DNA of 64,000 nucleotides from Sulfuritalea sp. (GCA_016708585.1 JADJFK010000003.1:62001-126000), one strand, 5' to 3'. Shown: positions 44,503 to 54,023, numbered from the stretch's first letter. Program-made: numbers and translations. Notes: a model not told the origin generated them from the sequence alone.

Positions 44503-45639
44503 TCAAACGGACCGCTTGAAGGGCAGGCGGGCCGCTGTTTCGGCTTCGTAGTCCTGCATGGCCGAATCTTCCCGGGCGATGAACTCGGCCACGGCACTGC
44601 GCATGCCCGGGTGGGCGATCCAGAATGCCGACCAGGTGGGCACCGGCTCGAAGCCGCGTGCCAGTTTGTGTTCCCCCTGGGCGCCGGGCTCGAAGGCTTT
44701 CAGGCCGTTGCGGATGCAGTGCTCGATCCCCTGGTAGTAGCAAAGCTCGAAGTGCAGGCCCGGCATGTCGACCGACGCGCCCCAATGGCGGCCATACAGC
44801 GTTTGTCCATCGCGGTAGCAGATGGCCGAGGCGACCGGGGTTTCAGCCATGAAGGCGACGAACACGACCATCCGCCGTGCCAGCAGGGCACCCGCTTCGA
44901 CAAAGAACTCGACAGGGAAGGCCGGGTGGTTGCCGTAGCGGGCAAAGGTGTCGCGATACTGGCCGTGGATGACCCGCCAGAGATCCGCGCCAATCTCGTC
45001 GCCATGGCGGGTTTCCAGCCGCAAAGCGGATTCGGCTACGGCGCGGCGTTCGCGCTTGAGTTTTTTGCGCTTGTCGGCGGTGAAGCCGGCGAGAAAGTCG
45101 TCAAAGTCGCGGTAGGCCCGATTGAACCAGTGGAACTGCACGCCGCGCCGCATCAGGAGTCCGGCCGCTTCCAGCCGCGCGCGGTCTGCCCCTTCGACGA
45201 AAAGGCATTGCCAGGAGGATGCGCCGAGTTGCCGGGTGACCTCGAGGGCAGCCTCGATCAGGGCCGTCGCCACGGCTTCCCTTTCGATGCCCCGCCGCAC
45301 CAGCAGGCGCGGCCCCGGCGAGGGGGTATAGGGGATGCCGCTGACCAGCTTCGGGTAGTAGGCCAGCCCGGCGCGCTGCCAGGCCGGGGCCCAGTTCCAG
45401 TCCCGCGAGAAGTCGCCGAAGGAGTGGCTGCGCAGGTAGAGCGGCAGCAACCCCAGTAGCACTTCGCCTTCGCGCAGGGCGAGATGCTGCGCCTGCCAGC
45501 CCATCGCCGTGCCGCCGGCGCCGACTTTTTCCGCGGTACCGAGGAAGGCGCGGCTGGCGAAAGGATCGTCGCCGTGGTCGAGCCCGGCCCAGTCGTCTTC
45601 GGAGATGTCGTTGGCGGAGCCGTACAGGGTGATTTCCAT
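44503..45639 (-). CDS. DUF482/GNAT-family acyltransferase-like protein
   Basis: 378 residues of the family named as peptidoglycan-biosynthesis or FemAB-like N-acyltransferases. Blocks: GLLPLYLRSHSFGDFSRDWNWAPAWQRAGLAYYPKLVSGIPYTPSPGPRLL, then FTADKRKKLKRERRAV, GRHWGASVDMPGLHFELCYYQGIEHCIRNGL and FEPGAQGEHKLARGFEPVPTWSAFWI. The biochemical role is unproven. Residues 37-45 (KVGAGGTA) are encoded by dispersed-repeat copy 7, at a spot where I recall relatives having EESGSVGP of the same length. ATG at 45639; the longer frame is not conserved. Confidence 0.8.
   Translation of the reverse strand: MEITLYGSANDISEDDWAGLDHGDDPFASRAFLGTAEKVGAGGTAMGWQAQHLALREGEVLLGLLPLYLRSHSFGDFSRDWNWAPAWQRAGLAYYPKLVSGIPYTPSPGPRLLVRRGIEREAVATALIEAALEVTRQLGASSWQCLFVEGADRARLEAAGLLMRRGVQFHWFNRAYRDFDDFLAGFTADKRKKLKRERRAVAESALRLETRHGDEIGADLWRVIHGQYRDTFARYGNHPAFPVEFFVEAGALLARRMVVFVAFMAETPVASAICYRDGQTLYGRHWGASVDMPGLHFELCYYQGIEHCIRNGLKAFEPGAQGEHKLARGFEPVPTWSAFWIAHPGMRSAVAEFIAREDSAMQDYEAETAARLPFKRSV
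45506..45529 (+). repeat. dispersed 24-base repeat, copy 7 (inside the DUF482 gene)
   Basis: Starts GCCGTGCCGCC and ends GGCGCCGACTTTT. The gene, on the minus strand, reads it as EKVGAGGTA. Confidence 0.85.
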
Positions 45640-45830
45640 GGCCGGCAATGCTACTCCGTGGCGCGGGCTTCGCCGCAGGCCCGATGCGCGCCCGGCGCGA
45701 TGGCCGGCTGCAACCGCACGCGGCGCAAGGCGGGATGGCGGCTTAGTCCCGCTCTGTTCCGGCCATCGGCTGCGGCGTGCCATGAGCTAAAATATGCTCA
45801 GTTTTTTCGACCTCTCCGGCATTGACCCCC

Positions 45831-46583
45831 ATGCGCATCCTGCTCAGCAACGACGATGGCTATCTCGCGCCGGGACTCGTCCAACTGGCCACGAGCCTGG
45901 CCGACCAGGGCGATATCACGGTGGTGGCGCCGGAGCGAAACCGCAGCGGTGCGAGCAACTCCCTGACCCTCGATCGGCCGCTCAACCTGCGTCATGCAGC
46001 CAACGGCTACATGTATGTCAACGGCACGCCGACCGACTGCGTCCATCTGGCCGTTACCGGCGTGCTCGAGCATCAGCCCGACATGGTGGTGTCGGGCATC
46101 AATCTCGGCGCCAACATGGGCGACGACACGATCTACTCGGGCACCGTGGCGGCCGCCACGGAAGGCTATCTGCTGGGCGTGCCGTCGATCGCGATTTCGC
46201 TGGGCAGTTTCGAAGGGCGGCATTTCGCCACTGCCGGGCGCATCGCGCAGGAACTGGTGCGGCGCTTCAGCCGGACGCCGTTTGCCGAGCCGGTGTTGCT
46301 CAACGTCAATGTACCGGATGTGCCCTACGATGAATTGCGCGGCATCCAGGTCACGCGCCTGGGGCGGCGCCACAAGGCGGAGCCGGCGGTCAAATCGGTC
46401 AGCCCGCGCGGCGAGACACTGTTCTGGATCGGTGCCGCCGGTCCGGCGGCCGATGCCGGCGAAGGGACGGACTTCTACGCGGTAGAGCATGGCTGGGTAT
46501 CGGTGACGCCGCTGCAGATCGACCTTACCCATGGCGCGCAACTGGGCGCCGTGCGCAACTGGCTCGGCCCGGCGGCAGCATGA
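45831..46583 (+). CDS. surE: 5'/3'-nucleotidase SurE
   Basis: 250 residues, MRILLSNDDGYLAPG with the metal-binding Asp-Asp pair at residues 8-9, ERNRSGASNSLTLDRPL, and NGTPTDCVHLAVTG with GINLGANMGDDTIYSGTVAAATEG. A metal-dependent phosphatase of nucleoside monophosphates, linked to survival in stationary phase. The ATG at 45831 is preferred to a TTG nine bases earlier. Its stop overlaps the pcm start (ATGA). Confidence 0.96.
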   Translation: MRILLSNDDGYLAPGLVQLATSLADQGDITVVAPERNRSGASNSLTLDRPLNLRHAANGYMYVNGTPTDCVHLAVTGVLEHQPDMVVSGINLGANMGDDTIYSGTVAAATEGYLLGVPSIAISLGSFEGRHFATAGRIAQELVRRFSRTPFAEPVLLNVNVPDVPYDELRGIQVTRLGRRHKAEPAVKSVSPRGETLFWIGAAGPAADAGEGTDFYAVEHGWVSVTPLQIDLTHGAQLGAVRNWLGPAAA

Positions 46584-47239
46584 ACTCCGCCACGCTTGCC
46601 GGCATCGGCATGACCTCGCAGCGCACGCGCACGCGCATGGTCGAGCGCCTGCGTGCCCAGGGCATCAGCGACAGCCGGGTGCTGCATGCGATGGGCCTGG
46701 TGCCGCGGCATGTATTCATAGAACCGGCGCTGGCGAACCGCGCCTACGACGACACCGCGCTGCCCTTGGGTTTCGGCCAGACGATCTCGCAGCCTTTCGT
46801 GGTGGCGCGCATGATCGAGATCCTGATCGCCGGCCGCGAACTGGGCAAGACGCTGGAAATCGGCGCCGGCTGCGGCTACCAGGCGGCGATCCTCGGCGTG
46901 CTGTCGAAGCAGGTGTTTGCCGTCGAACGGATCGCGCCCCTGCTGGCGCGGGCGCGGGAAAACCTGAAGCAGATCAGGTTGTCGCATATTCGCCTCAAGC
47001 ATGCCGATGGCAATCTCGGGCTGCCGGAGGCGGCGCCGTTCGATACCATCATCCTGGCCGCCGCCGCTGCCGCCGTGCCGCAAACGCTGCTGGCGCAATT
47101 GGCGCCCGGCGGACGGCTCGCCATGCCGCTGGGAACCACGGATCAGGTGATCAGCCTGGTCGAGCGGACCGACAAGGGATTTGTCGAAACCCGCTTCGAT
47201 GCGGTGCGTTTCGTACCGCTGTTGCCGGGGGTGGAATGA
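46580..47239 (+). CDS. pcm: protein-L-isoaspartate O-methyltransferase
   Basis: 219 residues. Motif GFGQTISQPFVVARM and the SAM-binding LEIGAGCGYQAAIL (GxGxGY, about residues 93-105). It repairs isoaspartyl residues in aged proteins. The N-terminus through VLHAMGLVPRHVFIEPA is typical. It overlaps the start of nlpD. Part of the conserved surE-pcm-nlpD-rpoS group. Confidence 0.95.
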   Translation: MNSATLAGIGMTSQRTRTRMVERLRAQGISDSRVLHAMGLVPRHVFIEPALANRAYDDTALPLGFGQTISQPFVVARMIEILIAGRELGKTLEIGAGCGYQAAILGVLSKQVFAVERIAPLLARARENLKQIRLSHIRLKHADGNLGLPEAAPFDTIILAAAAAAVPQTLLAQLAPGGRLAMPLGTTDQVISLVERTDKGFVETRFDAVRFVPLLPGVE

Positions 47240-48216
47240 ACGCCATGCGCCTGATTCTGGCTTTGATGTTGCCGCTGATTGGTGGCTGTGCCAGCCACGC
47301 GCCGGCGCCGGTGGTGGATCGCGGCGCGCCGGCCGCGGAAAAGCCCAAGCTGGCGGTGCCGGCGGCACTGGTTGCAAGCGATGCAGGCAGCGGACACCAC
47401 GTCGTCAAGAAAGGCGAGACGCTCTACGGCATCGCGCTCGATCACGGCCTGGATTACAAGGACGTGGCGGCGTGGAACAACCTCGAAAACCTCAACCTGA
47501 TCCGGGTCGGCCAGCAACTGCGCATCACGCCGCCAGACGGCGGCGCCGTGGCCGTGGCGAAGCCGGTGATCTCGAGCGCCCCGGTCGAGATAAGGCAGAC
47601 AGCACCCACCGCCTCCGCCCCGGCCGGTCCTGCCGCAAGCGCCGCCAGCGCCAACACCGAGGTTCTCAAGCGCGAGCCGAAGGGTGGCAAACTGGCTTGG
47701 TCGGAGGACGCCCTGGCCAAGGCGCGCCAGGCCGATGCGGCGACCAGGCCCGTTGAAATCCGGCCCGAGGCCAAGCCGGCGGAGGTCAAGGCCGCAGAGC
47801 CCAAGGCCCCCGAGACCAGGGCTCCCGAAAAACCTGCCCTGTCCGGCGACGACGTCGACTGGATGTGGCCCGCCAACGGCAGATTGATTGCCCCCTACGC
47901 CGAAGGCGGCAGCAAGGGTGTCGACATTGCCGGCAAGACCGGCGATCCGGTGCTGGCCGCGGCGGATGGCGTCGTCTCCTATGCCGGCGCCGGCCTCCGG
48001 GGCTATGGCAACCTGATCGTGCTGCGGCACAATGCGACCTTTCTTTCCGTATATGCCCACAACAGCAAACTGCTGGTCAAGGAAAAGGACATCGTGACCA
48101 GGGGCCAGAAAATCGCCGAGATGGGCAGCACCGATGCCGAAAGCCCGCGCCTGCATTTCGAGATACGGCGTCAGGGCAAGCCGGCCGATCCGCAGAAATT
48201 TCTTCCCGCCCGCTGA
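47236..48216 (+). CDS. nlpD: NlpD-type murein hydrolase activator lipoprotein
   Basis: 326 residues. Lipobox LIGGC with lipidated Cys at about residue 16; LysM domain HHVVKKGETLYGIALDHGLDYKDVAAWNNL (about 54-100); an Ala/Pro/Glu-rich linker; and a C-terminal LytM/M23 domain lacking a complete zinc site, GVDIAGKTGDPVLAAADGVVSYAGAGLRGYGNLIVLRHN...PRLHFEIRRQGKPADPQKFL. It activates amidases at cell division. The ATG overlaps the pcm stop; rpoS follows after six bases. As elsewhere, the main rpoS promoter may lie inside this gene. Confidence 0.93.
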   Translation: MNAMRLILALMLPLIGGCASHAPAPVVDRGAPAAEKPKLAVPAALVASDAGSGHHVVKKGETLYGIALDHGLDYKDVAAWNNLENLNLIRVGQQLRITPPDGGAVAVAKPVISSAPVEIRQTAPTASAPAGPAASAASANTEVLKREPKGGKLAWSEDALAKARQADAATRPVEIRPEAKPAEVKAAEPKAPETRAPEKPALSGDDVDWMWPANGRLIAPYAEGGSKGVDIAGKTGDPVLAAADGVVSYAGAGLRGYGNLIVLRHNATFLSVYAHNSKLLVKEKDIVTRGQKIAEMGSTDAESPRLHFEIRRQGKPADPQKFLPAR

Positions 48217-48222
48217 TCCGGG

Positions 48223-49137
48223 ATGAGCCGCGACGTTTCCCTGCCGGAGCGCGACGCGGCCGAGGTTATCCCGGATTCGCATGATTCGGGTTTCGTCGAG
48301 GACATCACCCAGGTTTATCTGCACGAGATCGGTGCCACGCCGTTGCTGACGGCGGCCGAGGAACTCAAGCTGGCACGTGGCGCCCATGCCGGAGATTTTC
48401 ATGCGCGCCAGCGCATGATCGAGGCCAACCTGCGCCTGGTGGTGAGTATCGCGCGGCATTACCTGCATCGCGGACTGCCGCTCGACGATCTGATCGAGGA
48501 GGGCAACCTGGGCCTGATCCACGCCCTGGAAAAATTCGATCCCGAGCGCGGCTTCCGTTTTTCGACTTATGCCACATGGTGGATTCGCCAGAATGTCGAA
48601 CGCGCGATCATGAATCAATCGCGCACGGTGCGCCTGCCGGTCTACCTGATCAAGGAACTCAACATCGTTCTGCGCGCCATGCGCCGGCTCGACCGCGAGC
48701 GCGGCGCCGCCGGGGATTCGCCGGGTACTGCGCTCGAGGATGTGGCGCGCCTGCTCGATCGGCCGGTGGGCGAGATCCGCCAGCTTCTGGTGCTCAAAGA
48801 GCGCGCCGCCTCGCTCGATTCCCCGCTGGACATCGATCCCGAGCTGACCATGTCCGATGCGATCGCCGATGAGGCGGCCGAGGATCCCGCGACCCATCTT
48901 GAACACGAAGAGGCCGAAGCCCTGGTTGCCGAGTGGGTGTCGCAGCTGACCGACCGCCAGCGCCTGGTCGTCGAGCGGCGCTACGGTCTCGGCGGCCGGG
49001 ATGTCACCACGCTGGAGGACATCGCCAGCGATCTTGGCCTGACCCGCGAACGGGTCAGGCAGATCCAGGTCGAGGCGTTGACCACGCTGCGCAAGCGAAT
49101 CGCGCGCGACGGCCTGACGCCCGACGCGCTACTTTGA
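48223..49137 (+). CDS. rpoS: RNA polymerase sigma factor RpoS
   Basis: 304 residues: region 1.2 DITQVYLHEIGATPLLTAAEELKLAR; region 2 MIEANLRLVVSIARHYLHRGLPLDDLIEEGNLGLIHALEKFDPERGFRFSTYATWWIRQNVERAI; region 3; and region 4 LTDRQRLVVERRYGL...TLEDIASDLGLTRERVRQIQVEAL. Context (nlpD upstream) distinguishes it from RpoH/RpoD. Controls stationary-phase and stress genes. Its stop overlaps the convergent mltB gene by nine bases. Confidence 0.95.
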   Translation: MSRDVSLPERDAAEVIPDSHDSGFVEDITQVYLHEIGATPLLTAAEELKLARGAHAGDFHARQRMIEANLRLVVSIARHYLHRGLPLDDLIEEGNLGLIHALEKFDPERGFRFSTYATWWIRQNVERAIMNQSRTVRLPVYLIKELNIVLRAMRRLDRERGAAGDSPGTALEDVARLLDRPVGEIRQLLVLKERAASLDSPLDIDPELTMSDAIADEAAEDPATHLEHEEAEALVAEWVSQLTDRQRLVVERRYGLGGRDVTTLEDIASDLGLTRERVRQIQVEALTTLRKRIARDGLTPDALL

Positions 49138-50160
49138 GGCGCGCAGCACAGCGGCCAGGTCCATGACGGCCGCCGCGTAGAAGCTGCTGCGGTTGTAGCG
49201 CGTGATGACATAGAAGTTGCCGTAGCCGAGGCGATATTCCGTTGCCGCGCCGGGCGTGACGAGGTCGATCAGGGCGGCCGGACGGTCGGGAATCGCCGTG
49301 TCGCCGGCGCCGACTTTTTCGGATGCGGTCCCCGGTTCTGCCGGAGTCATGACCGTCGAAATTTCGACCCTGGCGGCTGCCATTTGTTGCGGCGTGTGGC
49401 GCGGCGTGATGCCTTCATCGATCAGTGCCTGGATGCCTTCGCCGCTGACGTCGACGCTGACGGCGATCGGCGCATTCCGTTCCCAGCCGTGCGCGGCCAG
49501 GAAATTCGCCACGCTGCCGATCGCGTCGGCGGGACTGGCGGTGAGGTCGACGCGATCGTCGCGGTCGAAGTCGACGGCGAAACGACGGCGCGAGGAGGGC
49601 AGGAATTGCGGCAGACCCATGGCGCCGGCATACGACCCGGTGTAGCCGAGCGGGCTGCGGTCCTCCTCGCGGGCCAGCAGCAGCAATTCTTCCAGTTCCT
49701 TGCGAAAAAGTTCTGCCCGCGGCGGGTAGTCGAAGGCCAGGGTGGTCAGTGCGGCGAAGGTGTTGAAACGGCCGAGTTGTCTGCCGTAGATGGTTTCGAC
49801 GCCGATGATGGCGGCGATGACCTCGGCCGGCACGCCGAAACCTTCCTCGGCGCTGGCGAGCTGCACGGCCCAGGTCTGCATGAAACGCCGCCCGGCGGCG
49901 ATGCGCTTCGGTTCGACAAAGCGTCCGCGGTAAGCCTGCCAGGAGCGAACCCCGGGATCCTTGGGCGGCATGATGGCCTTGATCACCGCTGGCACGGGCT
50001 TGGTGCGGCGGAACAGTTCCGTGAGTACCTCGGCGTTCAATCCGTGCCTGACCTGCATGTCGGCGACGAAGGCCTGCACGTCGTCGCGCTGCGCGTAATT
50101 CGCCGCATGCAGGCCGCAACTTGTCAGCGCCAGCGCCAGAAGCAGCGGCAGGTGCCTCAT
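49129..50160 (-). CDS. mltB: lytic murein transglycosylase B
   Basis: 343 residues. Signal peptide with a possible lipobox (LALALTSCG, Cys about 15), catalytic Glu in IIGVETIYGRQLGRFNTFAALTTLAFDYPPR, the GYTGSYAGAMGLPQFLPSSRR motif, and the C-terminal LGYGNFYVITRYNRSSFYAAAV. It cleaves peptidoglycan, forming 1,6-anhydro ends. Residues about 281-289 (EKVGAGDTA) come from dispersed-repeat copy 8, in a stretch before the last conserved block that looks inserted. In this sequence its frame is open upstream into tgpA because of a frameshift there. Confidence 0.93.
   Translation of the reverse strand: MRHLPLLLALALTSCGLHAANYAQRDDVQAFVADMQVRHGLNAEVLTELFRRTKPVPAVIKAIMPPKDPGVRSWQAYRGRFVEPKRIAAGRRFMQTWAVQLASAEEGFGVPAEVIAAIIGVETIYGRQLGRFNTFAALTTLAFDYPPRAELFRKELEELLLLAREEDRSPLGYTGSYAGAMGLPQFLPSSRRRFAVDFDRDDRVDLTASPADAIGSVANFLAAHGWERNAPIAVSVDVSGEGIQALIDEGITPRHTPQQMAAARVEISTVMTPAEPGTASEKVGAGDTAIPDRPAALIDLVTPGAATEYRLGYGNFYVITRYNRSSFYAAAVMDLAAVLRASK
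49295..49318 (+). repeat. dispersed 24-base repeat, copy 8 (inside mltB)
   Basis: Starts GCCGTGTCGCC and ends GGCGCCGACTTTT. mltB, on the minus strand, reads it as EKVGAGDTA. Confidence 0.85.
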
Positions 50161-52110
50161 GGGTGGAAGGTGGCGACCCGGTGCCTGAACCGGTCGAGGT
50201 CGTCCGCGCGCGGCGCCGGCCCGTAGCGCAGGCCGGCATACAGCGCGGCAATTTCGCGGATGCCGTCGCCGAGTTTCGGATTCGGCGGCTGCCGCGCGTT
50301 CGGCGAAGGCCAGCGGACCTTCCCATTCGCGCCAGACAATTCCGCGCCTTGCCAGTCGGGCAGTGAAGCGCCGCCAGGCGGCGAGCGCGGGATCGATGCG
50401 CAGGCGATTGCGCAGTATCCATGCCGTAAGGCCGAGCAGCACGATCCCGCAAAGTACGGAGAGGATGGCGGTCATGCTGCGCCAGTCGGGTTCCTTGAGG
50501 CCCAGGCTGGCCAGCAGGTCGCGTTGCCGCTGCGGGTTGTAGCCCAGCACCCACTGATTCCAGCCGTTGGTGACGGCATCCAGCCGGTAGCGCAATTCCT
50601 TGAGCCAGGCCATGTCGGCGCGCGCCAGCAAAGGCAGGGCTTCATTGGCCGGGACCGCCGCCGCCAGGTTGCTGTTGATGCGGCTCGGCGCGGAGATCGC
50701 CGTCGGATCGATGCGCAGCCAGCCGCGGCCCGCGATCCACACTTCGGTCCAGGCATGGGCGTCGTACTGGCGGACTTCCAGGTAGCCATCCACCGGATTG
50801 ACTTCGCCGCCCTGGTAGCCGGCGACCACGCGCGCCGGAACCCCGGCGGCACGCAAGGCAAACACAAAGGCGGCGGCGAAGTGCTCGCAGAAGCCACGCT
50901 TCGAGTCGAAGAGGAATTCGTCGACCATGTCGGCGCCCAGCAGCGGCGGGTTGAGCGTATAGATCAGCAACTGCTGGTTGAAGAAGTTTCGCGCGGCCGC
51001 GAGGATCGCCGCGCCGTCGTCGCCATGTTGTGTCCGCCAGGTGGCGGCGACGGCGCGGATGCGCGGGTTGCCGTCTTTCGGCAGCGCCAGCGCACCGCGC
51101 AAAATGCCCGGCGCTTCATCCCGGCCGGCGACGGCCTCGGGCCAGGCCCGCTGCACATAGCGTGTGCGGTTGCGGACCGGTTGGCGCGCGACGGGTTGAT
51201 AGTCGCTGGTCAGCCCGCTCTCCGGCGGCAGCGTGGCCGGCATCTCGAGGGCAAACAGCCAGTGCTTGCCGTGGGGCTCCAGGGTGACTTCGTAATCCAG
51301 CGGCGTGCCCGACCCGGAATAGGGGATCTCGAAATAGGCTCCCAGGGTCTGGGCCACGCGCCAGCTGCGTCCGTCGAAGGCGGGCATGACCGGACCGCGC
51401 CAGTAAAGCTGCGATTGCGGCGGTACCTTGTCCTTGAACTGCACCCGGAACGCGATCGCATCCGACTGCGAGAGTTGCGCGATCGAACCGGGCGACATGC
51501 TGTCGGACAAGCCCGAGACAGCTGAAAAGCGGTCCTGCGGAATTCCCCACAGCGGCCCTTGCACGCGCGGGAACAGCAGGAACAGCAGGAGCATGAAGGG
51601 CACGGCCTGCACCAGCAGGAGCGCCGCGCGGCGCAGCTGCTGGGGCGGCGGCGGGCGGTCATCGCTGGCCGCCAGCAGGGCGGCGGTGGTGACCAGCACG
51701 GTCAGCCCCGCCAGCATCGCGGTCGGTATGGTCTGGGTGAACATGAACTGGCCGAGAACCAGGAAGTAACAGAGCAGGGCCGTCACCACCGCATCGCGCG
51801 CGGCCCGCAACTCGAGCAGCTTCAGCGCCAGGAACACCAGCAGCAGCGCGATGCCCGGGGTACGCCCGAGGATCGTGCGGTACTGCAGGAATACGCCGGC
51901 GGTGCCGGCGATGACCAGCAACACCTGCAACCAGCGCGGCGGCAGACGCCAGTGCTGCCAGGTCAGCAGGGCGCGCCAGCCGAATGCACCTGCCGCGGCG
52001 AATGCGAGCCACTGCGGAACATGCTGCGCCAGCGGCGCGGCTGCGGCGACGGCACTGGCCAGCAGCCACCAGGCCTGGCGCCGGCTGACGGGACGGCTAG
52101 CGCGTGCCAT
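50157..52110 (-). pseudogene. TgpA-like transglutaminase membrane protein, frameshifted near its 3' end
   Basis: Start ATG at 52110 (MARASRPVSRRQAWWLLASAV). The N-terminal DUF3488 region has about six membrane helices. The periplasmic transglutaminase domain carries the triad Cys in RGFCEHFAAAF, His in YDAHAWTEVW and Asp in LRIDPTAIS, then a last membrane helix. The reading frame is right through WEGPLAFAERAA. After that, the homologous C-terminus (NPKLGDGIREIAALYAGLRYG...VATFHP) is in the +1 frame and ends in a TGA overlapping the mltB ATG. One extra base around 50283-50297 explains it. The catalytic part is intact, so the protein may still work. A sequencing error is possible. Confidence 0.8.
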
Positions 52111-53077
52111 CGCGGTACAAGGCCAGTGCGCGCAGGCCGGCAGCAAGATGCTCCTGGCCCTGGTTCTGGGCCAGCTGCAACCCGGGCAGGCGCAAACCCC
52201 AGGCCAGGCCTGCCGCGTCGGCATCCAGCATCCAGCGCGCGAGTATCGACAGCCGCTGTTCGCTGTCATTCATTTCGGGCAGGGCATGCCAGTCCAGCCA
52301 GACCTGTTGTGCGCTTGCCCCGGCGAACAACTTGGTCAGCAAGGGGCCGTCGTGCTGGCGGGCCACGGCCTTCCACGCCACATGGCGCGGGGCATCGGCG
52401 ACCTGATGCTTGCGCAACCCTGAAAAGTCATCGGCGCCGCGACCGTCGCGGGTCGTGCCGCGCGCCGAGTCGCCGCTCCACGGCAGCGGCGGCGCCCTGG
52501 CGGCCGGCGCCGGATAGACCAGGCAGTCGAGGGCCGGGGCGGCATAGCTCCAGGCACGGACCAGGCCGAGCGGCCAGGTGGTTTCGATGGTGACCCGGGG
52601 CAGCGGCAGCCAGCCGCGGCGCGTGGCGGGATGGCCGAGAATCGCCACCTTGCTGCCGCGCGCCTCGATGTCGACTTCGACCGGCTCCAGGTTGGCGATC
52701 GACAGGCGCAGGCTGGTGCGGGCATCCGGCCTGCGGTTATCCAGGACCAGGGAAAACTGCGCCGTGCCGCCGGCAAAGACCGGTTCGCAGCGACCGGGAC
52801 GCAGGCTGATCAGGACCAGGTTGCGGAAGGTGTGCAGGATGGTGACGATGCCCAGGCCGGCCAGCATGAACACCAGGCCATGGCCGAGGCTGAGGTTGTA
52901 GTTCATCGCGCCGAGCAGGATCACCCCGAGCGCCACGGCATAGGCCACGCCGGCTCGCGTCGGCAGGACATAGACGCGGCGCTGGGTGAGGATGATCGGC
53001 ACGGGTTCCGGCGGTCGCTCCCTCAAGGCCCAGCGGACGAAGGTTTCGTGCAGCCGGTGACGCAGGGTAGAGAGCAT
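52097..53077 (-). CDS. DUF58 domain protein of the MoxR-TgpA cluster
   Basis: 326 residues. Two N-terminal membrane helices (about 38-85), a beta-rich segment, and the DUF58 motif GADDFSGLRKHQVADAPRHVAWKAVARQ...LLTKLF (about residues 225-260). DUF58 genes almost always sit between a MoxR AAA+ gene and a transglutaminase gene, as here. They are thought to act together in envelope or complex maturation; the exact function is not known. It overlaps the tgpA start by 14 bases. Confidence 0.88.
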   Translation of the reverse strand: MLSTLRHRLHETFVRWALRERPPEPVPIILTQRRVYVLPTRAGVAYAVALGVILLGAMNYNLSLGHGLVFMLAGLGIVTILHTFRNLVLISLRPGRCEPVFAGGTAQFSLVLDNRRPDARTSLRLSIANLEPVEVDIEARGSKVAILGHPATRRGWLPLPRVTIETTWPLGLVRAWSYAAPALDCLVYPAPAARAPPLPWSGDSARGTTRDGRGADDFSGLRKHQVADAPRHVAWKAVARQHDGPLLTKLFAGASAQQVWLDWHALPEMNDSEQRLSILARWMLDADAAGLAWGLRLPGLQLAQNQGQEHLAAGLRALALYRDGTR

Positions 53078-53102
53078 GATTCCTGCCGGAGAGCCATGGC
53101 CG

Positions 53103-54023
53103 TTAAGGTAGCGGCACCGCTTCGATCAGCGCGGCGGCAACGGCATCGGCATCGGTGTGCGCGCTGTCGTCTGCCGGGCGCAGGCGATGGGCGATGACTC
53201 CGGGCAGCACGGCCTGGACGTCTTCCGGCAATACGTGGTCGCGGCCGTCGAGCAGGGCCCAGGCGCGCGCCACCGCGAGCAATGCCAGGCAGGCGCGGGG
53301 CGACAGTCCGGCCTGCCAGCGCGGTGCCGTGCGGGTATGGGCGGCCAGCGCCTGCACGTACTCGATCAGGGCCGCGGAGGCGTGCACCGCGCGCGCCAGC
53401 GCTTGCAGTTCGACCATGCGCTGCGGGGCGATACGCGGGCCGAGGGCCGCGACCATCTGCTGCCGGTCGGCGCCGGCCAGCAGTTCACGCTCGGCGGCGG
53501 CATCGGGGTAGCCGAGTTCGATCTTGAGCAGGAACCGGTCGAGCTGCGATTCCGGCAGCGGGAAGGTGCCGATCTGGTGCGTGGGATTTTGCGTGGCAAT
53601 CACGAAGAATGGTTCCGGCAGGGGCCTGGTTTCTCCCTCGGCGGTGACCTGCCGTTCCTCCATGGCTTCGAGCAGCGCGCTCTGGGCCTTCGGTGTGGCG
53701 CGATTGATCTCGTCGGCCAGCACCACCTGGGTGAAGACGGGACCCGGATGAAAATGGAAGGCGCCGCTGCCGCGATCGAAGATCGACACGCCGAGGATGT
53801 CCGCCGGCAGCATGTCGCTGGTGAACTGGATGCGCTGGAAATCGAGTCCGAGGACGCGCGCCAGCACATGGGCCAGGGTGGTCTTGCCGACACCGGGCAG
53901 GTCTTCGATCAGCAGGTGCCCGCGAGCCAGGAGGCAGGCCAGGGAAAGCCGGATCGGCCGTTCCTTGCCGAGGATGATCTGGTTGATGTCGGCCAGGACG
54001 GCATCGAGTTCCGGGAGGCGCAT
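53103..54023 (-). CDS. MoxR-family AAA+ ATPase
   Basis: 306 residues from ATG at 54023. Walker A DLPGVGKTTLAHVLARVLG (about 43-61), Walker B VVLADEINRATPKAQSALLEAMEERQVT, sensor 1 ATQNPTHQIGTFPLPESQLDRFLLK, and a helical lid domain. MoxR ATPases work as chaperones with a VWA/DUF58 partner, here the next gene. The start is uncertain: no clear ribosome site precedes this ATG, and an in-frame ATG at 54086 would add 21 residues. Confidence 0.92.
   Translation of the reverse strand: MRLPELDAVLADINQIILGKERPIRLSLACLLARGHLLIEDLPGVGKTTLAHVLARVLGLDFQRIQFTSDMLPADILGVSIFDRGSGAFHFHPGPVFTQVVLADEINRATPKAQSALLEAMEERQVTAEGETRPLPEPFFVIATQNPTHQIGTFPLPESQLDRFLLKIELGYPDAAAERELLAGADRQQMVAALGPRIAPQRMVELQALARAVHASAALIEYVQALAAHTRTAPRWQAGLSPRACLALLAVARAWALLDGRDHVLPEDVQAVLPGVIAHRLRPADDSAHTDADAVAAALIEAVPLP

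Noticed and set aside
49129..52269. A true 1046-residue transglutaminase-transglycosylase fusion gene
   Set aside because: MltB has its own signal peptide and start, and the expected TgpA C-terminus exists in the other frame, so a frameshift is the simpler reading.
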